A DNA stretch of 64,000 nt, from positions 744,001-808,000 of the forward strand of contig CANLWY010000001.1 of the NCBI GenBank assembly GCA_947494995.1, given 5' to 3'. Shown one piece after another: positions 9,167-18,544 of the stretch (the stretch's first letter is position 1; each line of letters opens with the position of its first letter). The translations under genes and the position numbers were made by a program. The notes beneath the pieces are model-generated. The model ran no database searches. It was not told where the DNA came from and saw only the letters and a program-made list of their open reading frames with translations. Origin of the DNA: an uncultured Campylobacterales bacterium (GTDB lineage Bacteria > Campylobacterota > Campylobacteria > Campylobacterales > Arcobacteraceae).

Positions 9167-9755
9167 CTTTTCTCTTACGATTTGGAATCATTGAAGGTAA
9201 GATTAGACCTAGTAGAAGTCCTCCTCCTGCAACCATTGCACCATAAGTAAACCATTTCATTAGAAGATCATCTTTTTGAGTATCTAGTTTTGCATTTAAA
9301 TTACGGTTTAATGCTTGAATTTTTTGTAAATCTTCATTTAGTTCTGAATTAGTCTTTTGTAATTGTGTCACTTGATTTTTATAAGATATTAAATTTTCTT
9401 CTAAACTTGCTTTGTCTTTATTTGCTTTATCACTAGCTGTATTTAGTTGTGCTTTTAATTTTGAAAGTTGATTTTCTAGTTTTGGTAAACGTTCTTTTAG
9501 TCCTGGTTGATTAGATATATATTTTGAACTGATCCAACCACTACGACCTTTTGAATCTTTTATTTGTGTGAAATTTGCATTTCTTTGAATAATACTTATT
9601 TTTTCTCCTGCATTTATACTTCCTATAATTTTATATTTAGTACCAGGTCCTGAATGAAGATAAGTGAATAAATCATCTGAAATATATCTTGCAGCATTTG
9701 CCGTTGAAACTAGGCATAGTAAAAATAGTAAAATTGAAATTGTTTTATTTATCAT
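9156..9755 (-). CDS. Secreted/anchored SH3b domain protein with coiled coil and C-terminal membrane segment (YgiM-like)
   Basis: A 199-residue envelope protein. A signal peptide (ISILLFLLCLVSTANA) is followed by a bacterial SH3 domain (about 25-85, YLHSGPGTKYKIIGSI and GRSGWISSKYIS). A long coiled coil follows (about 88-160, LPKLENQLSKLKAQL onward), then a membrane helix (WFTYGAMVAGGGLLLGLILP) and a basic tail RKRKARW. This order is that of the TIGR04211/YgiM family, of uncertain function and probably envelope-associated. It is a single gene, ending in the hairpin at 9133-9166. Confidence 0.85.
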   Translation of the reverse strand: MINKTISILLFLLCLVSTANAARYISDDLFTYLHSGPGTKYKIIGSINAGEKISIIQRNANFTQIKDSKGRSGWISSKYISNQPGLKERLPKLENQLSKLKAQLNTASDKANKDKASLEENLISYKNQVTQLQKTNSELNEDLQKIQALNRNLNAKLDTQKDDLLMKWFTYGAMVAGGGLLLGLILPSMIPNRKRKARW

Positions 9756-9839
9756 TTAATATATCCTTTTTGTGTAAGTAAAAAATTGGTTAAAAGAATA
9801 GCATAATTTAGCTTTTAATAATAGAAGTGATTATAAAAA

Positions 9840-9865
9840 AAGGCAAGGGTTTTATTCCTTACCTT
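9840..9865 (-). terminator. Intrinsic terminator of the pta-ackA unit
   Basis: On the minus strand AAGGTAAGG, loop of 8, CCTTGCCTT (one G-U pair) followed by a run of T. It lies 35 bases after the ackA stop at 9900. Confidence 0.85.
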
Positions 9866-9899
9866 TCTTCTTTTCCCTAGATTAGATATAAAGTAATTT

Positions 9900-11099
9900 T
9901 TACTCAATACCCTTAACAATTTTATAAGTATCATTTGCAATAACATATTCCTCATTTGTAGGAATAACGAAGATTCTACCTGTAGAACCATTTGTAGAAA
10001 TATCTCTAGCTTCTCCAGATCTTTTGTTGTTTTTAACAGGGTCAATATTAAGTCCCATATAATCAAGACCAGCACAAACTTTTTCTCTAATAAGTGCAGC
10101 ATTTTCACCAATACCACCTGTGAAACATAATGCATCAACACCATCAAGTGCAGCAGCATATGAACCAACATATTTTTTGATAATATAAGCAATCATATCA
10201 ACTGCTAATCTACATCTTTCATCACCAGCATCCATACCTTCTAATACTTCTCTTAAGTCAGAAGATTTACCAGAAATACCAACAATACCAGATTTTTTAT
10301 TTAATGTATCTAACATCTCTTTGATGTTCATACCTTCTGTTTCCATCATATATTGGATTGCACCAGCACCAATATCTCCAGATCTTGTTCCCATCATAAG
10401 ACCTTGAACAGGAGTAAGACCCATAGAAGTATCAATACATTTACCATCAAATACAGCAGATACAGAAGATCCATTTCCTAAGTGACAAACAATAATTCTT
10501 GTATTATGTTTTTTATCTAACATTTCTCTTGCTTCATTTGATACAAAGTAGTGAGATGTACCATGGAAACCATATTTTCTAACACCATTTTTAGTGTATT
10601 GCTCATATGGTAGTGGATACATATATGCATAATCAGGCATAGTTTGGTGGAATGCTGTATCAAATACTGCTACATTTGGTTTTCCTGGCATTAAATCTTG
10701 ACAAATTTCCATACCCATAATGTTTGCAGGGTTATGTAATGGAGCTAAAGGAATAAGCTCTTTCATTTTGTTAATTACTTTGTCTGTTACCATAACAGAA
10801 CTAGCAAAATCTTCACCTCCGTGAACTGCTCTGTGTCCGATAGCTTCAATATCATCTACTGAGTTAATTACTTTTCCTTCACCATCTGTTAAAGTTTTTA
10901 ATACTAATTCAATCGCTTCTTTATGAGTTGGCATTGCAGTTTCAACTTTGATTTTTTGATCATTACCAAATTCATGTTTTAATACACCATCAATACCAAT
11001 TCTTTCACAGATACCTACTGCTAAAACCTCTTTATTAATTGGATTCATTAATTGGTACTTTAATGATGAACTTCCCGCGTTTAAAATAAATACTAGCAT
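9900..11099 (-). CDS. ackA: Acetate kinase, copy 1
   Basis: Reversibly phosphorylates acetate with ATP; with Pta it links acetate and acetyl-CoA. The 399 residues have VLNAGSSSLKYQL at the N-terminus, GHRAVHGGE, the DTAFHQTMP motif, KYGFHGTSH, VCHLGNGSS, DTSMGLTPVQGLMMGTRSGD and FTGGIGENA, all acetate kinase signatures with the catalytic Asp and Arg present. It starts 28 bases after pta and shares its terminator. A second, clearly homologous ackA lies on the other side of pta. Confidence 0.95.
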   Translation of the reverse strand: MLVFILNAGSSSLKYQLMNPINKEVLAVGICERIGIDGVLKHEFGNDQKIKVETAMPTHKEAIELVLKTLTDGEGKVINSVDDIEAIGHRAVHGGEDFASSVMVTDKVINKMKELIPLAPLHNPANIMGMEICQDLMPGKPNVAVFDTAFHQTMPDYAYMYPLPYEQYTKNGVRKYGFHGTSHYFVSNEAREMLDKKHNTRIIVCHLGNGSSVSAVFDGKCIDTSMGLTPVQGLMMGTRSGDIGAGAIQYMMETEGMNIKEMLDTLNKKSGIVGISGKSSDLREVLEGMDAGDERCRLAVDMIAYIIKKYVGSYAAALDGVDALCFTGGIGENAALIREKVCAGLDYMGLNIDPVKNNKRSGEARDISTNGSTGRIFVIPTNEEYVIANDTYKIVKGIE

Positions 11100-11127
11100 A
11101 TGTTTTTCCCTTTTTTTAATTACTTTT

Positions 11128-12120
11128 TTATTTTTGTGTTGCTGTAATAGCTACTAAGTTTGCAATATCTTCTACTGAACAACCTCTTGAAAGGTCATTA
11201 ACTGGTTTTGCTAAACCTTGTACAATTGGACCATGAGCATCAGCTCCTGCAAATCTTTGTACTAATTTATATCCAATATTTCCAGCTTGTAGATCTGGGA
11301 ATACTAAAATGTTCGCTTTTCCAGCTACTTTTGAATCAGGTGCTTTTTTAGCTCCAATTGCTTCAACTACAGCAGCATCTGCTTGCATTTCGCCATCAAA
11401 TGCAAAATCAACGTTTCTATCTTTTAGAATTTGTACAGCATCTTGAACTTTAGATACTAGAGGGTGCTTAGCTGATCCCATTGTAGAGAATGATAACATT
11501 GCAACTCTTGGTTCAATTCCTACAACTGATGATGCAGTTGCAGCAGTAGATGCAGCGATATCAGCTAATTGCTCAGCATTAGGGTCTGGTAAAACGGCAC
11601 AGTCTGCAAATAAGATTAGTCCATTATCTCCAAATTTTCTATCAGCAGTTTCCATTACAAATGTAGAAGAAACAGTGTTGATTCCAGGTGCAGTTTTAAT
11701 AACTTGTATTGCAGCTCTTAATACATCTGCAGTAGGAGAGTTTGAACCAGCAACTAATCCATCCGCATCACCAAGTCTAACCATCATACAACCAAAAAAT
11801 CTTGGCTCAGTAGTCATGATCTCAGTAGCTTCTTCTTTTGTTAAACCTTTTGATTTTCTTAGTTCTACTAATTCATCAACATATTTGTCAATTCCATCAA
11901 ATTTTTTAGGATCAATAATTGTTGCTCCATCAATAAATGCACCACAAGCAGCAGCATCTGCTTTGATTGTCTCTTCATTACCAATTAAAACAACATTTGC
12001 AGTTTTTTCTTCTAAAACCATTTGAGTAGCTTTAAGTACTCTTTCATCTTCCGATTCTGGTAAAACAATTGTTCTTAATTGTTCTTTTGCTTTATCTTTA
12101 ATGCTTTCAATTAAACCCAT
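11128..12120 (-). CDS. pta: Phosphate acetyltransferase, short form
   Basis: Interconverts acetyl-CoA and acetyl phosphate. The 330 residues correspond to the catalytic PTA_PTB domain only, without the N-terminal regulatory half found in E. coli Pta. Recognisable parts are VLPESEDERVLKAT, DGLVAGSNSPTADVLRAA, GDNGLILFADCAVLPDPN, ALLSFSTMGSAKHP (here MLSFSTMGSAKHPLV) and NILVFPDLQAGNIGYKLVQR. A paired-heptad regulatory site and a TATAAT box lie upstream (12154-12188). Probably co-transcribed with the downstream ackA (copy 1). Confidence 0.95.
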   Translation of the reverse strand: MGLIESIKDKAKEQLRTIVLPESEDERVLKATQMVLEEKTANVVLIGNEETIKADAAACGAFIDGATIIDPKKFDGIDKYVDELVELRKSKGLTKEEATEIMTTEPRFFGCMMVRLGDADGLVAGSNSPTADVLRAAIQVIKTAPGINTVSSTFVMETADRKFGDNGLILFADCAVLPDPNAEQLADIAASTAATASSVVGIEPRVAMLSFSTMGSAKHPLVSKVQDAVQILKDRNVDFAFDGEMQADAAVVEAIGAKKAPDSKVAGKANILVFPDLQAGNIGYKLVQRFAGADAHGPIVQGLAKPVNDLSRGCSVEDIANLVAITATQK

Positions 12121-12153
12121 TCAAGCTTCCTTTTTTTTATAAAATCATTAAAA

Positions 12154-12159
12154 ATTATA
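12154..12159 (-). promoter_or_regulatory. -10 box of pta-ackA
   Basis: TATAAT on the minus strand, 34 bases before the pta start, positioned 11 bases downstream of the paired heptad at 12171-12187. No -35 element; the upstream site is where an activator would sit. Confidence 0.7.
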
Positions 12160-12169
12160 TTACCGAAGC

Positions 12170-12187
12170 GTAGCATTAAAATAGCAT
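12170..12187 (-). promoter_or_regulatory. Acetate box A: paired heptad, 11-bp period
   Basis: Minus strand ATGCTAT-TTTA-ATGCTAC; on the plus strand TAGCAT begins at 12171 and 12182. One of a set of such sites found only in promoter regions of the acetate locus. OmpR-family response regulators bind 11-bp direct repeats, and such a regulator is encoded at 25682-26344; the link is inference. Confidence 0.7.
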
Positions 12188-12303
12188 TTTGCTTTTTTTT
12201 AGGCGTAAAATTTATACAAATTTTGGTGGTGTGTATAAAAGTAGTACATTGCTTTAAAAGAAGTATTAATATTGTATATTATTTAGTTATAGCAAGAAAG
12301 TTT

Positions 12304-12335
12304 AGTTAGTAAAAGGAATTATCCTTTTACTAACT
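12304..12335 (-). terminator. 14-bp hairpin around the stop codon of ackA copy 2
   Basis: AGTTAGTAAAAGGA, loop ATTA, TCCTTTTACTAACT: a perfect stem. The stop codon (12319-12321) lies in the loop, so the last four codons form one arm. Only a short T-rich stretch follows, so termination strength is uncertain. Confidence 0.65.
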
Positions 12336-13506
12336 CGTATGTGTCATGTGCGATTACATACTCTTCATTTGTAGGAATTACATAAATTTTTGTTTTAGAT
12401 GAATTTTTATTAATTTCTCTATTTTCATCTGTTCTAATTTTATTTTTTTCTTCATCAATTTCAACACCCATAAACTCTAATCCATTACAAACTTTTTCTC
12501 TAATTAAATCTGCATTTTCACCAATTCCTGCTGTGAAACAAATAGCATCTACTCCTTCAAGAACTCCTGCATATGAACAAATATATTTTTTAATTCGATT
12601 ACATTTCATATCAATTGCAGTATTTGCTCTTTCATCACCATTTTTTGCAGCTTCAATAATCTCTCGTAAATCAGAGCTAACTCCTGAAACTCCAAGCATT
12701 CCAGATTTTTTATTTAAATAATTGATCATTTCTGAAGCAGTCATGTTTTTTCTTTCCATTAAATAGTTTATAACTGCAGGGTCTAAGTCTCCAGATCTTG
12801 TACCCATAACTAAACCTTCAAGAGGGCTAAGTCCCATAGATGTATCAATTGATTTTCCATCTCTAACAGCACACATTGATGAACCATTTCCTAGGTGACA
12901 AACAATAACTTTTGAGTCTTCTTTATCTAACATTTTTTTTGCTTCATTTGATACATAATAGTGTGATGTCCCATGGAAACCATATTTTCTAACACCATGT
13001 TTTTTATAATCTTCATATGGAACGGCATACATATAGTTAGATGCTGGCATAGTTTGGTGAAAAGCTGTATCAAATACTGCTACATTTGGAGTCTCTGGCA
13101 TTAATTCCATACAAATTTCTATTCCAGTAATATGTGCAGGATTATGTAAAGGAGCAAGTGGAATTAAAGATTTGATTTTTGAAATCACATCTTCATTGAT
13201 AATAACAGAATTGTTAAAGTATTCACCTCCATGAACAACTCTATGTCCAATAGCTTGAATTTCTTCTATTGAATCAATAACTTTATCTTCACCTGTTGTT
13301 AAAAAGTTTAATACTATTTCGATTGCTTCTTTATGAGTTGGCATTTCAATATCTTTACTGATTTTATGCCCTTTAGCTTCATGAACTAGTTTCCCGTCAA
13401 TACCAATCCTTTCACAAAGTCCTGATGCTTTAACTTCAGTAGTCTCTGGATTAATTAATTGATATTTTAAAGATGAGCTTCCAGCATTTAAAACAAGTAC
13501 TAACAT
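12319..13506 (-). CDS. ackA: Acetate kinase, copy 2
   Basis: A 395-residue acetate kinase with the same signatures as copy 1: VLNAGSSSLKYQL, GHRVVHGGE, DTAFHQTMP, KYGFHGTSH, VCHLGNGSS, GTRSGD and FTAGIGENA. The two copies look closely related over their whole length but differ in details (SPLEGLVMGTRSGDLDPAVI here against TPVQGLMMGTRSGDIGAGAI). It is separated from pta by 198 bases holding its own terminator, the acetate box and a new promoter, so it is likely a separate unit. It may differ in affinity or in preference for propionate; this cannot be read from sequence alone. Confidence 0.93.
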   Translation of the reverse strand: MLVLVLNAGSSSLKYQLINPETTEVKASGLCERIGIDGKLVHEAKGHKISKDIEMPTHKEAIEIVLNFLTTGEDKVIDSIEEIQAIGHRVVHGGEYFNNSVIINEDVISKIKSLIPLAPLHNPAHITGIEICMELMPETPNVAVFDTAFHQTMPASNYMYAVPYEDYKKHGVRKYGFHGTSHYYVSNEAKKMLDKEDSKVIVCHLGNGSSMCAVRDGKSIDTSMGLSPLEGLVMGTRSGDLDPAVINYLMERKNMTASEMINYLNKKSGMLGVSGVSSDLREIIEAAKNGDERANTAIDMKCNRIKKYICSYAGVLEGVDAICFTAGIGENADLIREKVCNGLEFMGVEIDEEKNKIRTDENREINKNSSKTKIYVIPTNEEYVIAHDTYELVKG

Positions 13507-13588
13507 ATATTTTTACCTCTTTATGATGATTTTTCAAGATTATAGCTAAAATATATGTCAATAGTATGTAAAAGTAAAGAGTTTCTCT

Positions 13589-14209
13589 TTACTTAATTCT
13601 TACATTAGCTTGATTCCTAAGTTTAATAAACATCATGGCAGTCATAATAGCATCATTATAGGCATCGTGTTTACCCATTATTGGAACTTGTAAATCTTCC
13701 ATTATAGTATCAAATCGTAAATCAATATTACTCTGAGGGATTTTTTCTATTTTATAGTCATGGTAAATAGCAGAGACTTCATAAGCTTTATTTGGAAGTT
13801 TAATACCTAATTTTGGTTTTAGGTACTTATTTATCATTGCAATATCAAATTCTAAAAAGTATCCCACAAGTTTCCTATTTCCAATAAACTCTAAAAACTC
13901 TTCAATTACCTTATCTATGTCATCAGCTTTTTCTAAATCCATCTCTCTAATATGATGAACTTTTATTGCTTCACTTTGAATTTTTCTTTTTGGTTTTATA
14001 AATTTAACAAATTTCTTACTTGATATGATAGTATTATTTTTTATAATAACTGCACCTATTGATATAATATCATCTGTTTCAACACTAAGTCCTGTTGTTT
14101 CACAATCAAAACATACAAATTCATCGTTTATTGCTTCATCAAAAAGATATAAATATTTATCATCTTTTAGATTTTTTTTATTAAAATATTTTTTTATATA
14201 ACTATACAT
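13589..14209 (-). CDS. DnaQ-like 3'-5' exonuclease, copy 1
   Basis: A 206-residue DEDDh exonuclease of the PolC/DnaQ-epsilon type. Motif I is VCFDCETTGLS with the two acidic residues, motif II is GYFLEFDIAM, and motif III is GKHDAYNDAIMTAMMF with the His-Asp pair, so it should be active. It overlaps the upstream CBS/nucleotidyltransferase gene by eight bases and is surely translated with it. The same gene pair recurs at 20720-23172. These pairs accompany acetate symporters in other proteobacteria as well (recalled from gamma-proteobacterial gene neighbourhoods). The substrate is unknown; it need not be DNA replication. Confidence 0.85.
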   Translation of the reverse strand: MYSYIKKYFNKKNLKDDKYLYLFDEAINDEFVCFDCETTGLSVETDDIISIGAVIIKNNTIISSKKFVKFIKPKRKIQSEAIKVHHIREMDLEKADDIDKVIEEFLEFIGNRKLVGYFLEFDIAMINKYLKPKLGIKLPNKAYEVSAIYHDYKIEKIPQSNIDLRFDTIMEDLQVPIMGKHDAYNDAIMTAMMFIKLRNQANVRIK

Positions 14210-16043
14210 AATTCAACTTATATTTAATTTCTAATTTCTTCTTTAATTTATTTACTATTTTAAAACTATCTTTTAATAAATCTTTATTCATAGTGTTTAA
14301 ATCATTAGGGTTTATATAGTTATCAATTTTCTGTCCTGAATCTAGCTTTTCAAGATTTGATTTTAATTTTGTTTGAAGTAGGAATTTAAATGCTTCAATA
14401 AGTTCTGAAGCAAACTCTTCATCAAACTCTCCGAGTTCTTGTAAATCTTTTATTCGCCTGATTGTATTAACTCTAAATAGTTTGTGCTCTAATGATAAGG
14501 TTCTTATACTTTGAACAATAATAAAAATTCCACCTTTTTTGATGTCAATTTCATCTTCATGCTCTTTATCTTTAGAGTCAAATACAAATCCATCAAAGAA
14601 ACCTAATGGTACATCAAAATCCATAATAATTTTTGCAAAATGCATATAAAATGTTTTAGAAGTAGAACCTATTTTAAATAGGTACTCTTTAAGTTCTATT
14701 AGCATTTGTCTATCATCTGTAATAGCCATTGCATCATAGAAAATTGCAAGATTCATAAAGTTGTCTCCACTAGGTTGCGTAATCCATTTATAAATAATAT
14801 CTTTAAAATCTTTTTGTCTTCTACACCAATATGGATTTGAAACCATGATGTTTCCTTCACATCTAGGAAATCCAAAATCAACTAAGTATTCAGTATATTG
14901 GCGTGTATATTCTAAAACTTCTTCATCTGATAATTCGCAATCATCTGCAATTATAAGTGCATTGTCTTGATCTGTTTTTAAAATTTGTTCAGTTCTTCCC
15001 TCACTTCCCATAACAACTAAACAGCATTTTCCTATAAGTTTTTCTGGAGCAGTCATTTTAAAAAGTTTGTTCATAACCTTTCTATTTAATTGGTTGATTA
15101 GTTTAGAAATAAAATCAACTTTTACTCCTTTTGCATTTAAAGATTTTACAATTTTTGTGAATGACTGAGAAGCTTCTTTCAGTTCTTCAACAGTCTCTGC
15201 TTTTGCAATTCTATTAGAGACTGAAAATGTATGTGTAGCAAAAAATGAAGATAATGAAATTTGGTCAATAATTCCAGATATTTCATCTTCATCATTTTTA
15301 ACAACAACTCTTTTTAGACCATGTTTTGCCATTATTAATTGAGCATTAAATAAAAAATCATTTTCATTTACATAAACTAATCCTGAGTTAGATATTTTTC
15401 CAACAATATCATCAAAATCCATTCTATTTAAAATCACTTTTTCTCTAAAATCAGAGTCTGTTACAATAAATACTTCCCCTTTGTCATCTTTTAAAAGTAA
15501 AGTAGGAACTTTCTCTTTTTTTATTGTTGTAACTGCATCAAAAATTGATGTTGTATATGGAAGAATTATAGCTCTATGTAGATTTGCATCTTTAACTTTT
15601 GCAACCATTAAGTTTGATAATTCTTTATTTTTTTCATTATTTATATTTGCATTAAGTTTTTGAGAAATTGATTGAAAAAAGAAACTTTCCAATTGAGGGT
15701 TTTCTCTAAGAGTTTCTATAAATACTGCTCTAGGAAGTGAATAACAAATTGTTTCTTGGGCTGTAATAAATGTGTGTTTTGAATAGTTCTCAATTAAAGA
15801 AATAGGGTCAAAAAATTCATTTTTAGAGTAGATTGATAAAACTTCATCTTCTTGTTTTTCTTGAACTAATCCTTTTATTATAAAATATAAGTTTTCAGGT
15901 TTAGTTTGTTCTTTTTGTAATACTTCGTCTTTTTTTAAATAAATAATATCTAAACTTTGGGCAAAGCTATCAGCTTGAGCTTTAGTTAAATGTTCAAAAG
16001 GATGTATTTCTTTTATAAAAGTAGTTTGTTCATGTATACTCAT
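14202..16043 (-). CDS. cNMP-binding/CBS/DUF294 nucleotidyltransferase protein, copy 1
   Basis: A 613-residue multidomain signalling-type protein. Order: cyclic-nucleotide-binding fold (about 15-130, KPENLYFIIKGLVQE), paired CBS domains (about 155-275), a DUF294 nucleotidyltransferase with MGSEGRTEQILKTDQDNALI (about 340-362, the GS and D-x-D nucleotide-transfer motif), and the DUF294_C helical domain to the end. There is no membrane segment. Known relatives sit beside acetate transporters and DnaQ-like exonucleases, but no molecular role is established to my knowledge. Start ATG at 16043. Preceded by 233 bases mostly occupied by hairpins belonging to the upstream transporter unit. Confidence 0.85.
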   Translation of the reverse strand: MSIHEQTTFIKEIHPFEHLTKAQADSFAQSLDIIYLKKDEVLQKEQTKPENLYFIIKGLVQEKQEDEVLSIYSKNEFFDPISLIENYSKHTFITAQETICYSLPRAVFIETLRENPQLESFFFQSISQKLNANINNEKNKELSNLMVAKVKDANLHRAIILPYTTSIFDAVTTIKKEKVPTLLLKDDKGEVFIVTDSDFREKVILNRMDFDDIVGKISNSGLVYVNENDFLFNAQLIMAKHGLKRVVVKNDEDEISGIIDQISLSSFFATHTFSVSNRIAKAETVEELKEASQSFTKIVKSLNAKGVKVDFISKLINQLNRKVMNKLFKMTAPEKLIGKCCLVVMGSEGRTEQILKTDQDNALIIADDCELSDEEVLEYTRQYTEYLVDFGFPRCEGNIMVSNPYWCRRQKDFKDIIYKWITQPSGDNFMNLAIFYDAMAITDDRQMLIELKEYLFKIGSTSKTFYMHFAKIIMDFDVPLGFFDGFVFDSKDKEHEDEIDIKKGGIFIIVQSIRTLSLEHKLFRVNTIRRIKDLQELGEFDEEFASELIEAFKFLLQTKLKSNLEKLDSGQKIDNYINPNDLNTMNKDLLKDSFKIVNKLKKKLEIKYKLNYV

Positions 16044-16195
16044 TTAGACTCTCTTTTTATTGAAATTATATTAATATTATATCAAAAATTATATAAGAAT
16101 TTAGTGTATTTTTTTAAGTTTTTTATAAAAAATAGTCCCAATTTATGGCAATTTATAGCTGAAAAGTAGTTTTTTAAATTTTTTAAGTTACAGTA

Positions 16196-16270
16196 TCATC
16201 AAAGGAGTTATCCTTTGATGAATTTAACTCAAGAATATTGAGTTATTTATCAAGTAGAAATCTTGATAAA
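16196..16270 (-). terminator. Three consecutive hairpins after actP copy 1
   Basis: In transcription order: a 9-bp stem at 16246-16254/16262-16270 (TTTATCAAG and CTTGATAAA), a 7-bp stem at 16226-16232/16238-16244 (AACTCAA and TTGAGTT), and an 11-bp stem at 16196-16206/16211-16221 (TCATCAAAGGA, loop GTTA). The last resembles the terminator after actP copy 2. No strong U-tract. The remaining part of the 233-base gap (16044-16195) is AT-rich with no gene seen. Confidence 0.65.
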
Positions 16271-16276
16271 AAAGGT

Positions 16277-17926
16277 TTAGTGATCAACCGCTCCAGCTGA
16301 ACCAATACCTGTATTTGCTCTTACATTTTGAGCTCTAAATAATTCTTTTTCGTTTCTTCCTCTTTCACTATTATCCGTTTTAGAGAAGAACCAAATTGAA
16401 ACAAATGCAACTGTTACAGAGAATAGTGCAGGGTGTTTATATGGGAATAATGCTTCTGCATTTCCTAAAATTTGTACCCAAACAATTGGTCCAATAATTA
16501 CAAGAGTAATGGCAGTTAATAATCCTGCTAATCCACCTAAGAATGCACCTCTTGTAGTTAATCCTCTCCAGTAGATTGAAAGGAATAAAATTGGGAAGTT
16601 TGCAGATGCTGCAATACCAAATGCTAATCCAACCATATATGCAATGTTCTGAGATTCAAATGCAATACCTAAGATAACTCCAACAAAACCAACAATTACA
16701 ACAGTGATTCTTGAAATCTTAACTATTTGCTCATCAGAAGCATTAGGATTAATTACATTTGAGTAAAGGTCATGAGAAATTGCAGATGCTCCTGCAAGAG
16801 TAAGACCTGATACAACAGCTAAGATTGTAGCAAATGCAACAGCTGAAATAAACCCTAAGAATGCATTTCCACCTAGCATATGTGATAAGTGAATTGATGC
16901 CATATTATTCCCACCAAATAGTTTACCATCTACAAAATATTGTGAACCTTCTGGTGAGTTTAAGAATGCAATTGCACCAAAACCAACAATTGTAATAATA
17001 ATCCAGAAGTAACCAACAAAACCAGTTGCATATACAACAGATTTTCTAGCTTCTTTTGCATTTCCAACTGTAAAGAATCTCATAAGTACGTGAGGAAGAC
17101 CAGCAGTACCTAGCATAAGTGCCATACCTAAAGAAATAGCAGAGATTGGATCAGAAATAAATCCACCTGGTGCTAAGATTGATTGACCTGCTTTGTGATT
17201 TTCAACTGCTGTAACAGCTAAAGACTCAAATGAGAAGTTGAATGCATAAAGAACCATAATTGCCATAAAAGATACACCTGTTAATAATAAACAAGCCTTA
17301 ATAATTTGTACCCAAGTAGTAGCAAGCATACCACCAAAAGTTACATAAATAATCATCATTACACCAACTAAGATAACAGCATACTCATACTCCATACCAA
17401 ATAGTACTTGAATAAGTTTTCCAGCTCCAACCATTTGTGCAATAAGATATAAAACAACAACTGAAAGAGTACCAAATGCAGCAAGTGTTCTAATCTCTTT
17501 TTGACCAAGTCTATAAGCAGCAATATCTGCAAATGTAAACTTACCTAAGTTTCTTAACTTTTCAGCCATAAAGAAAAGGATAATTGGCCAACCAACTAAG
17601 AAAGAAACTGCATAGATAACTCCATCATATCCTTTTAAGTAGATAAGACCAGAAACCCCAAGAAAAGCAGCTGCAGACATGTAATCACCCGCAATTGCAA
17701 GACCATTTTGGAAACCTGTAATTCCTCCACCAGCAGTATAGAAATCTGATGCAGATTTAGTTCTTCTTGCTGCCCATACTGTTAATCCTAAAGTACCTGC
17801 AATAAATACAAAGAACATAATAATTGCAGGGATATTAAGATCTCTTTTTGTTGCTTCAAACTCTGCGTCACCTGCACCAAATGCTGCAAGTGCAAAAATT
17901 GAAATAAGTGCTAGTATTCTAAACAT
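16277..17926 (-). CDS. actP: Sodium/solute symporter, ActP-like acetate permease, copy 1
   Basis: An inner-membrane sodium-coupled carrier, 549 residues, about 13 hydrophobic helices. A short N-terminal hydrophobic segment ([14 protein letters not shown]) looks like a cleavable signal, as in ActP. Family segments include [65 protein letters not shown] and [15 protein letters not shown]. It overlaps DUF485 copy 1 by one base (TAATG). By eye it is about four-fifths identical to copy 2 with the same length, showing a cassette duplication. Substrate acetate is inferred from family and the neighbouring ackA/pta; other short acids are possible. Confidence 0.88.
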   Translation of the reverse strand: MFRILALISIFALAAFGAGDAEFEATKRDLNIPAIIMFFVFIAGTLGLTVWAARRTKSASDFYTAGGGITGFQNGLAIAGDYMSAAAFLGVSGLIYLKGYDGVIYAVSFLVGWPIILFFMAEKLRNLGKFTFADIAAYRLGQKEIRTLAAFGTLSVVVLYLIAQMVGAGKLIQVLFGMEYEYAVILVGVMMIIYVTFGGMLATTWVQIIKACLLLTGVSFMAIMVLYAFNFSFESLAVTAVENHKAGQSILAPGGFISDPISAISLGMALMLGTAGLPHVLMRFFTVGNAKEARKSVVYATGFVGYFWIIITIVGFGAIAFLNSPEGSQYFVDGKLFGGNNMASIHLSHMLGGNAFLGFISAVAFATILAVVSGLTLAGASAISHDLYSNVINPNASDEQIVKISRITVVIVGFVGVILGIAFESQNIAYMVGLAFGIAASANFPILFLSIYWRGLTTRGAFLGGLAGLLTAITLVIIGPIVWVQILGNAEALFPYKHPALFSVTVAFVSIWFFSKTDNSERGRNEKELFRAQNVRANTGIGSAGAVDH

Positions 17927-18240
17927 TATAATAGATCCTTTACATCATCTTTAATATCATTAGTTAAATCTTCAAACTCACCATTTGCTCTTTTTACGTA
18001 GATTAACGTAGTAATAAAACTAATAACTAAGATTGCTAATGCAATAGGAAATGCTATTGTAGTAACACCATCACCAATAGTTGTGGCTAAAACTTCTTTA
18101 TTGAACGCAATAACCATAATGTATGTATAAAACATAACTAATACAAAAACACCTAACTTGATTCCAAAGCTATTCTTCTTTGAAACAAGTTCTTGATACT
18201 TAGGATTGTTTTCAATCCTATCAACTAACTCGTCCTTCAT
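17926..18240 (-). CDS. DUF485 small membrane protein, partner of actP copy 1
   Basis: A 104-residue protein with two membrane helices ([19 protein letters not shown] and [19 protein letters not shown]), a charged N-terminus with NPKYQELV and a C-terminal [12 protein letters not shown]. This is the DUF485 (YjcH) family, which is nearly always encoded directly before actP. It probably modulates or assembles the transporter. It overlaps actP by one base. A paired heptad site lies 72-88 bases upstream of its start. Confidence 0.9.
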   Translation of the reverse strand: MKDELVDRIENNPKYQELVSKKNSFGIKLGVFVLVMFYTYIMVIAFNKEVLATTIGDGVTTIAFPIALAILVISFITTLIYVKRANGEFEDLTNDIKDDVKDLL

Positions 18241-18310
18241 ATCTTCTCCCTTTTTTATTATAAGAAATTATAATGCTATAAGATCTTACAATTATTAGCT
18301 TTTTTTAATG

Positions 18311-18329
18311 GTAGCATTAAAATAGCCAA
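18311..18329 (-). promoter_or_regulatory. Acetate box B1, upstream of DUF485-actP copy 1
   Basis: Minus strand TGGCTAT-TTTA-ATGCTAC, 11-bp period (plus strand TAGCAT at 18312 and TAGCCA at 18323). A TAATAAT-like -10 follows after about 14 bases. The 304-base gap 18241-18544 holds this box, the direct repeat at 18366-18383, box B2 and the actP copy 2 terminator. I see no gene in it. Confidence 0.6.
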
Positions 18330-18365
18330 TAATATTAATATGATTATACATCTTAAAAAACTACT

Positions 18366-18383
18366 TGTGTACAGAATGTGTAC
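18366..18383. repeat. Paired TGTGTAC heptad, 11-bp period
   Basis: TGTGTAC at 18366-18372 and again at 18377-18383, separated by AGAA. It lies between boxes B1 and B2 and has the spacing but not the sequence of the acetate box. It may be the site of a second regulator. Confidence 0.45.
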
Positions 18384-18418
18384 TGAATTTGAAAAAAAAT
18401 TATAAAGTATGTAGAAAC

Positions 18419-18437
18419 GTAACATTAGTATAGCATT
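18419..18437 (-). promoter_or_regulatory. Acetate box B2, distal, upstream of DUF485-actP copy 1
   Basis: Minus strand ATGCTAT-ACTA-ATGTTAC, 11-bp period (plus strand TAACAT at 18420, TAGCAT at 18431). A TATAAT box on the minus strand follows at 18404-18399. Confidence 0.6.
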
Positions 18438-18486
18438 TAGCAAAACCCCTATTAGTGGTACATAGAGGAACAAAATAAGTTAAAAA

Positions 18487-18521
18487 TGTATCAAAGGAAG
18501 TCTATGACTTCCTTCGATGTA
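18487..18521 (-). terminator. Hairpin after actP copy 2
   Basis: On the minus strand ATCGAAGGAAGT pairs with ACTTCCTTTGAT (one G-U pair) around a five-base loop, starting 24 bases after the actP copy 2 stop. Its core resembles the 11-bp hairpin after copy 1, so the terminator was duplicated with the cassette. Confidence 0.65.
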
Positions 18522-18544
18522 TAGTAATTGTACATTATGTACTT

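Noticed and set aside
9799-9814. TAGCAT followed by TAGCTT upstream of the SH3-domain gene
   Set aside because: The step is 10, not 11 bases, and the second copy is weak; not counted as an acetate box.
18276-18473. 65-codon open frame on the minus strand
   Set aside because: Lies wholly in a regulatory gap with two boxes and a repeat; composition is just AT-rich hydrophobic codons and no ribosome site is seen.
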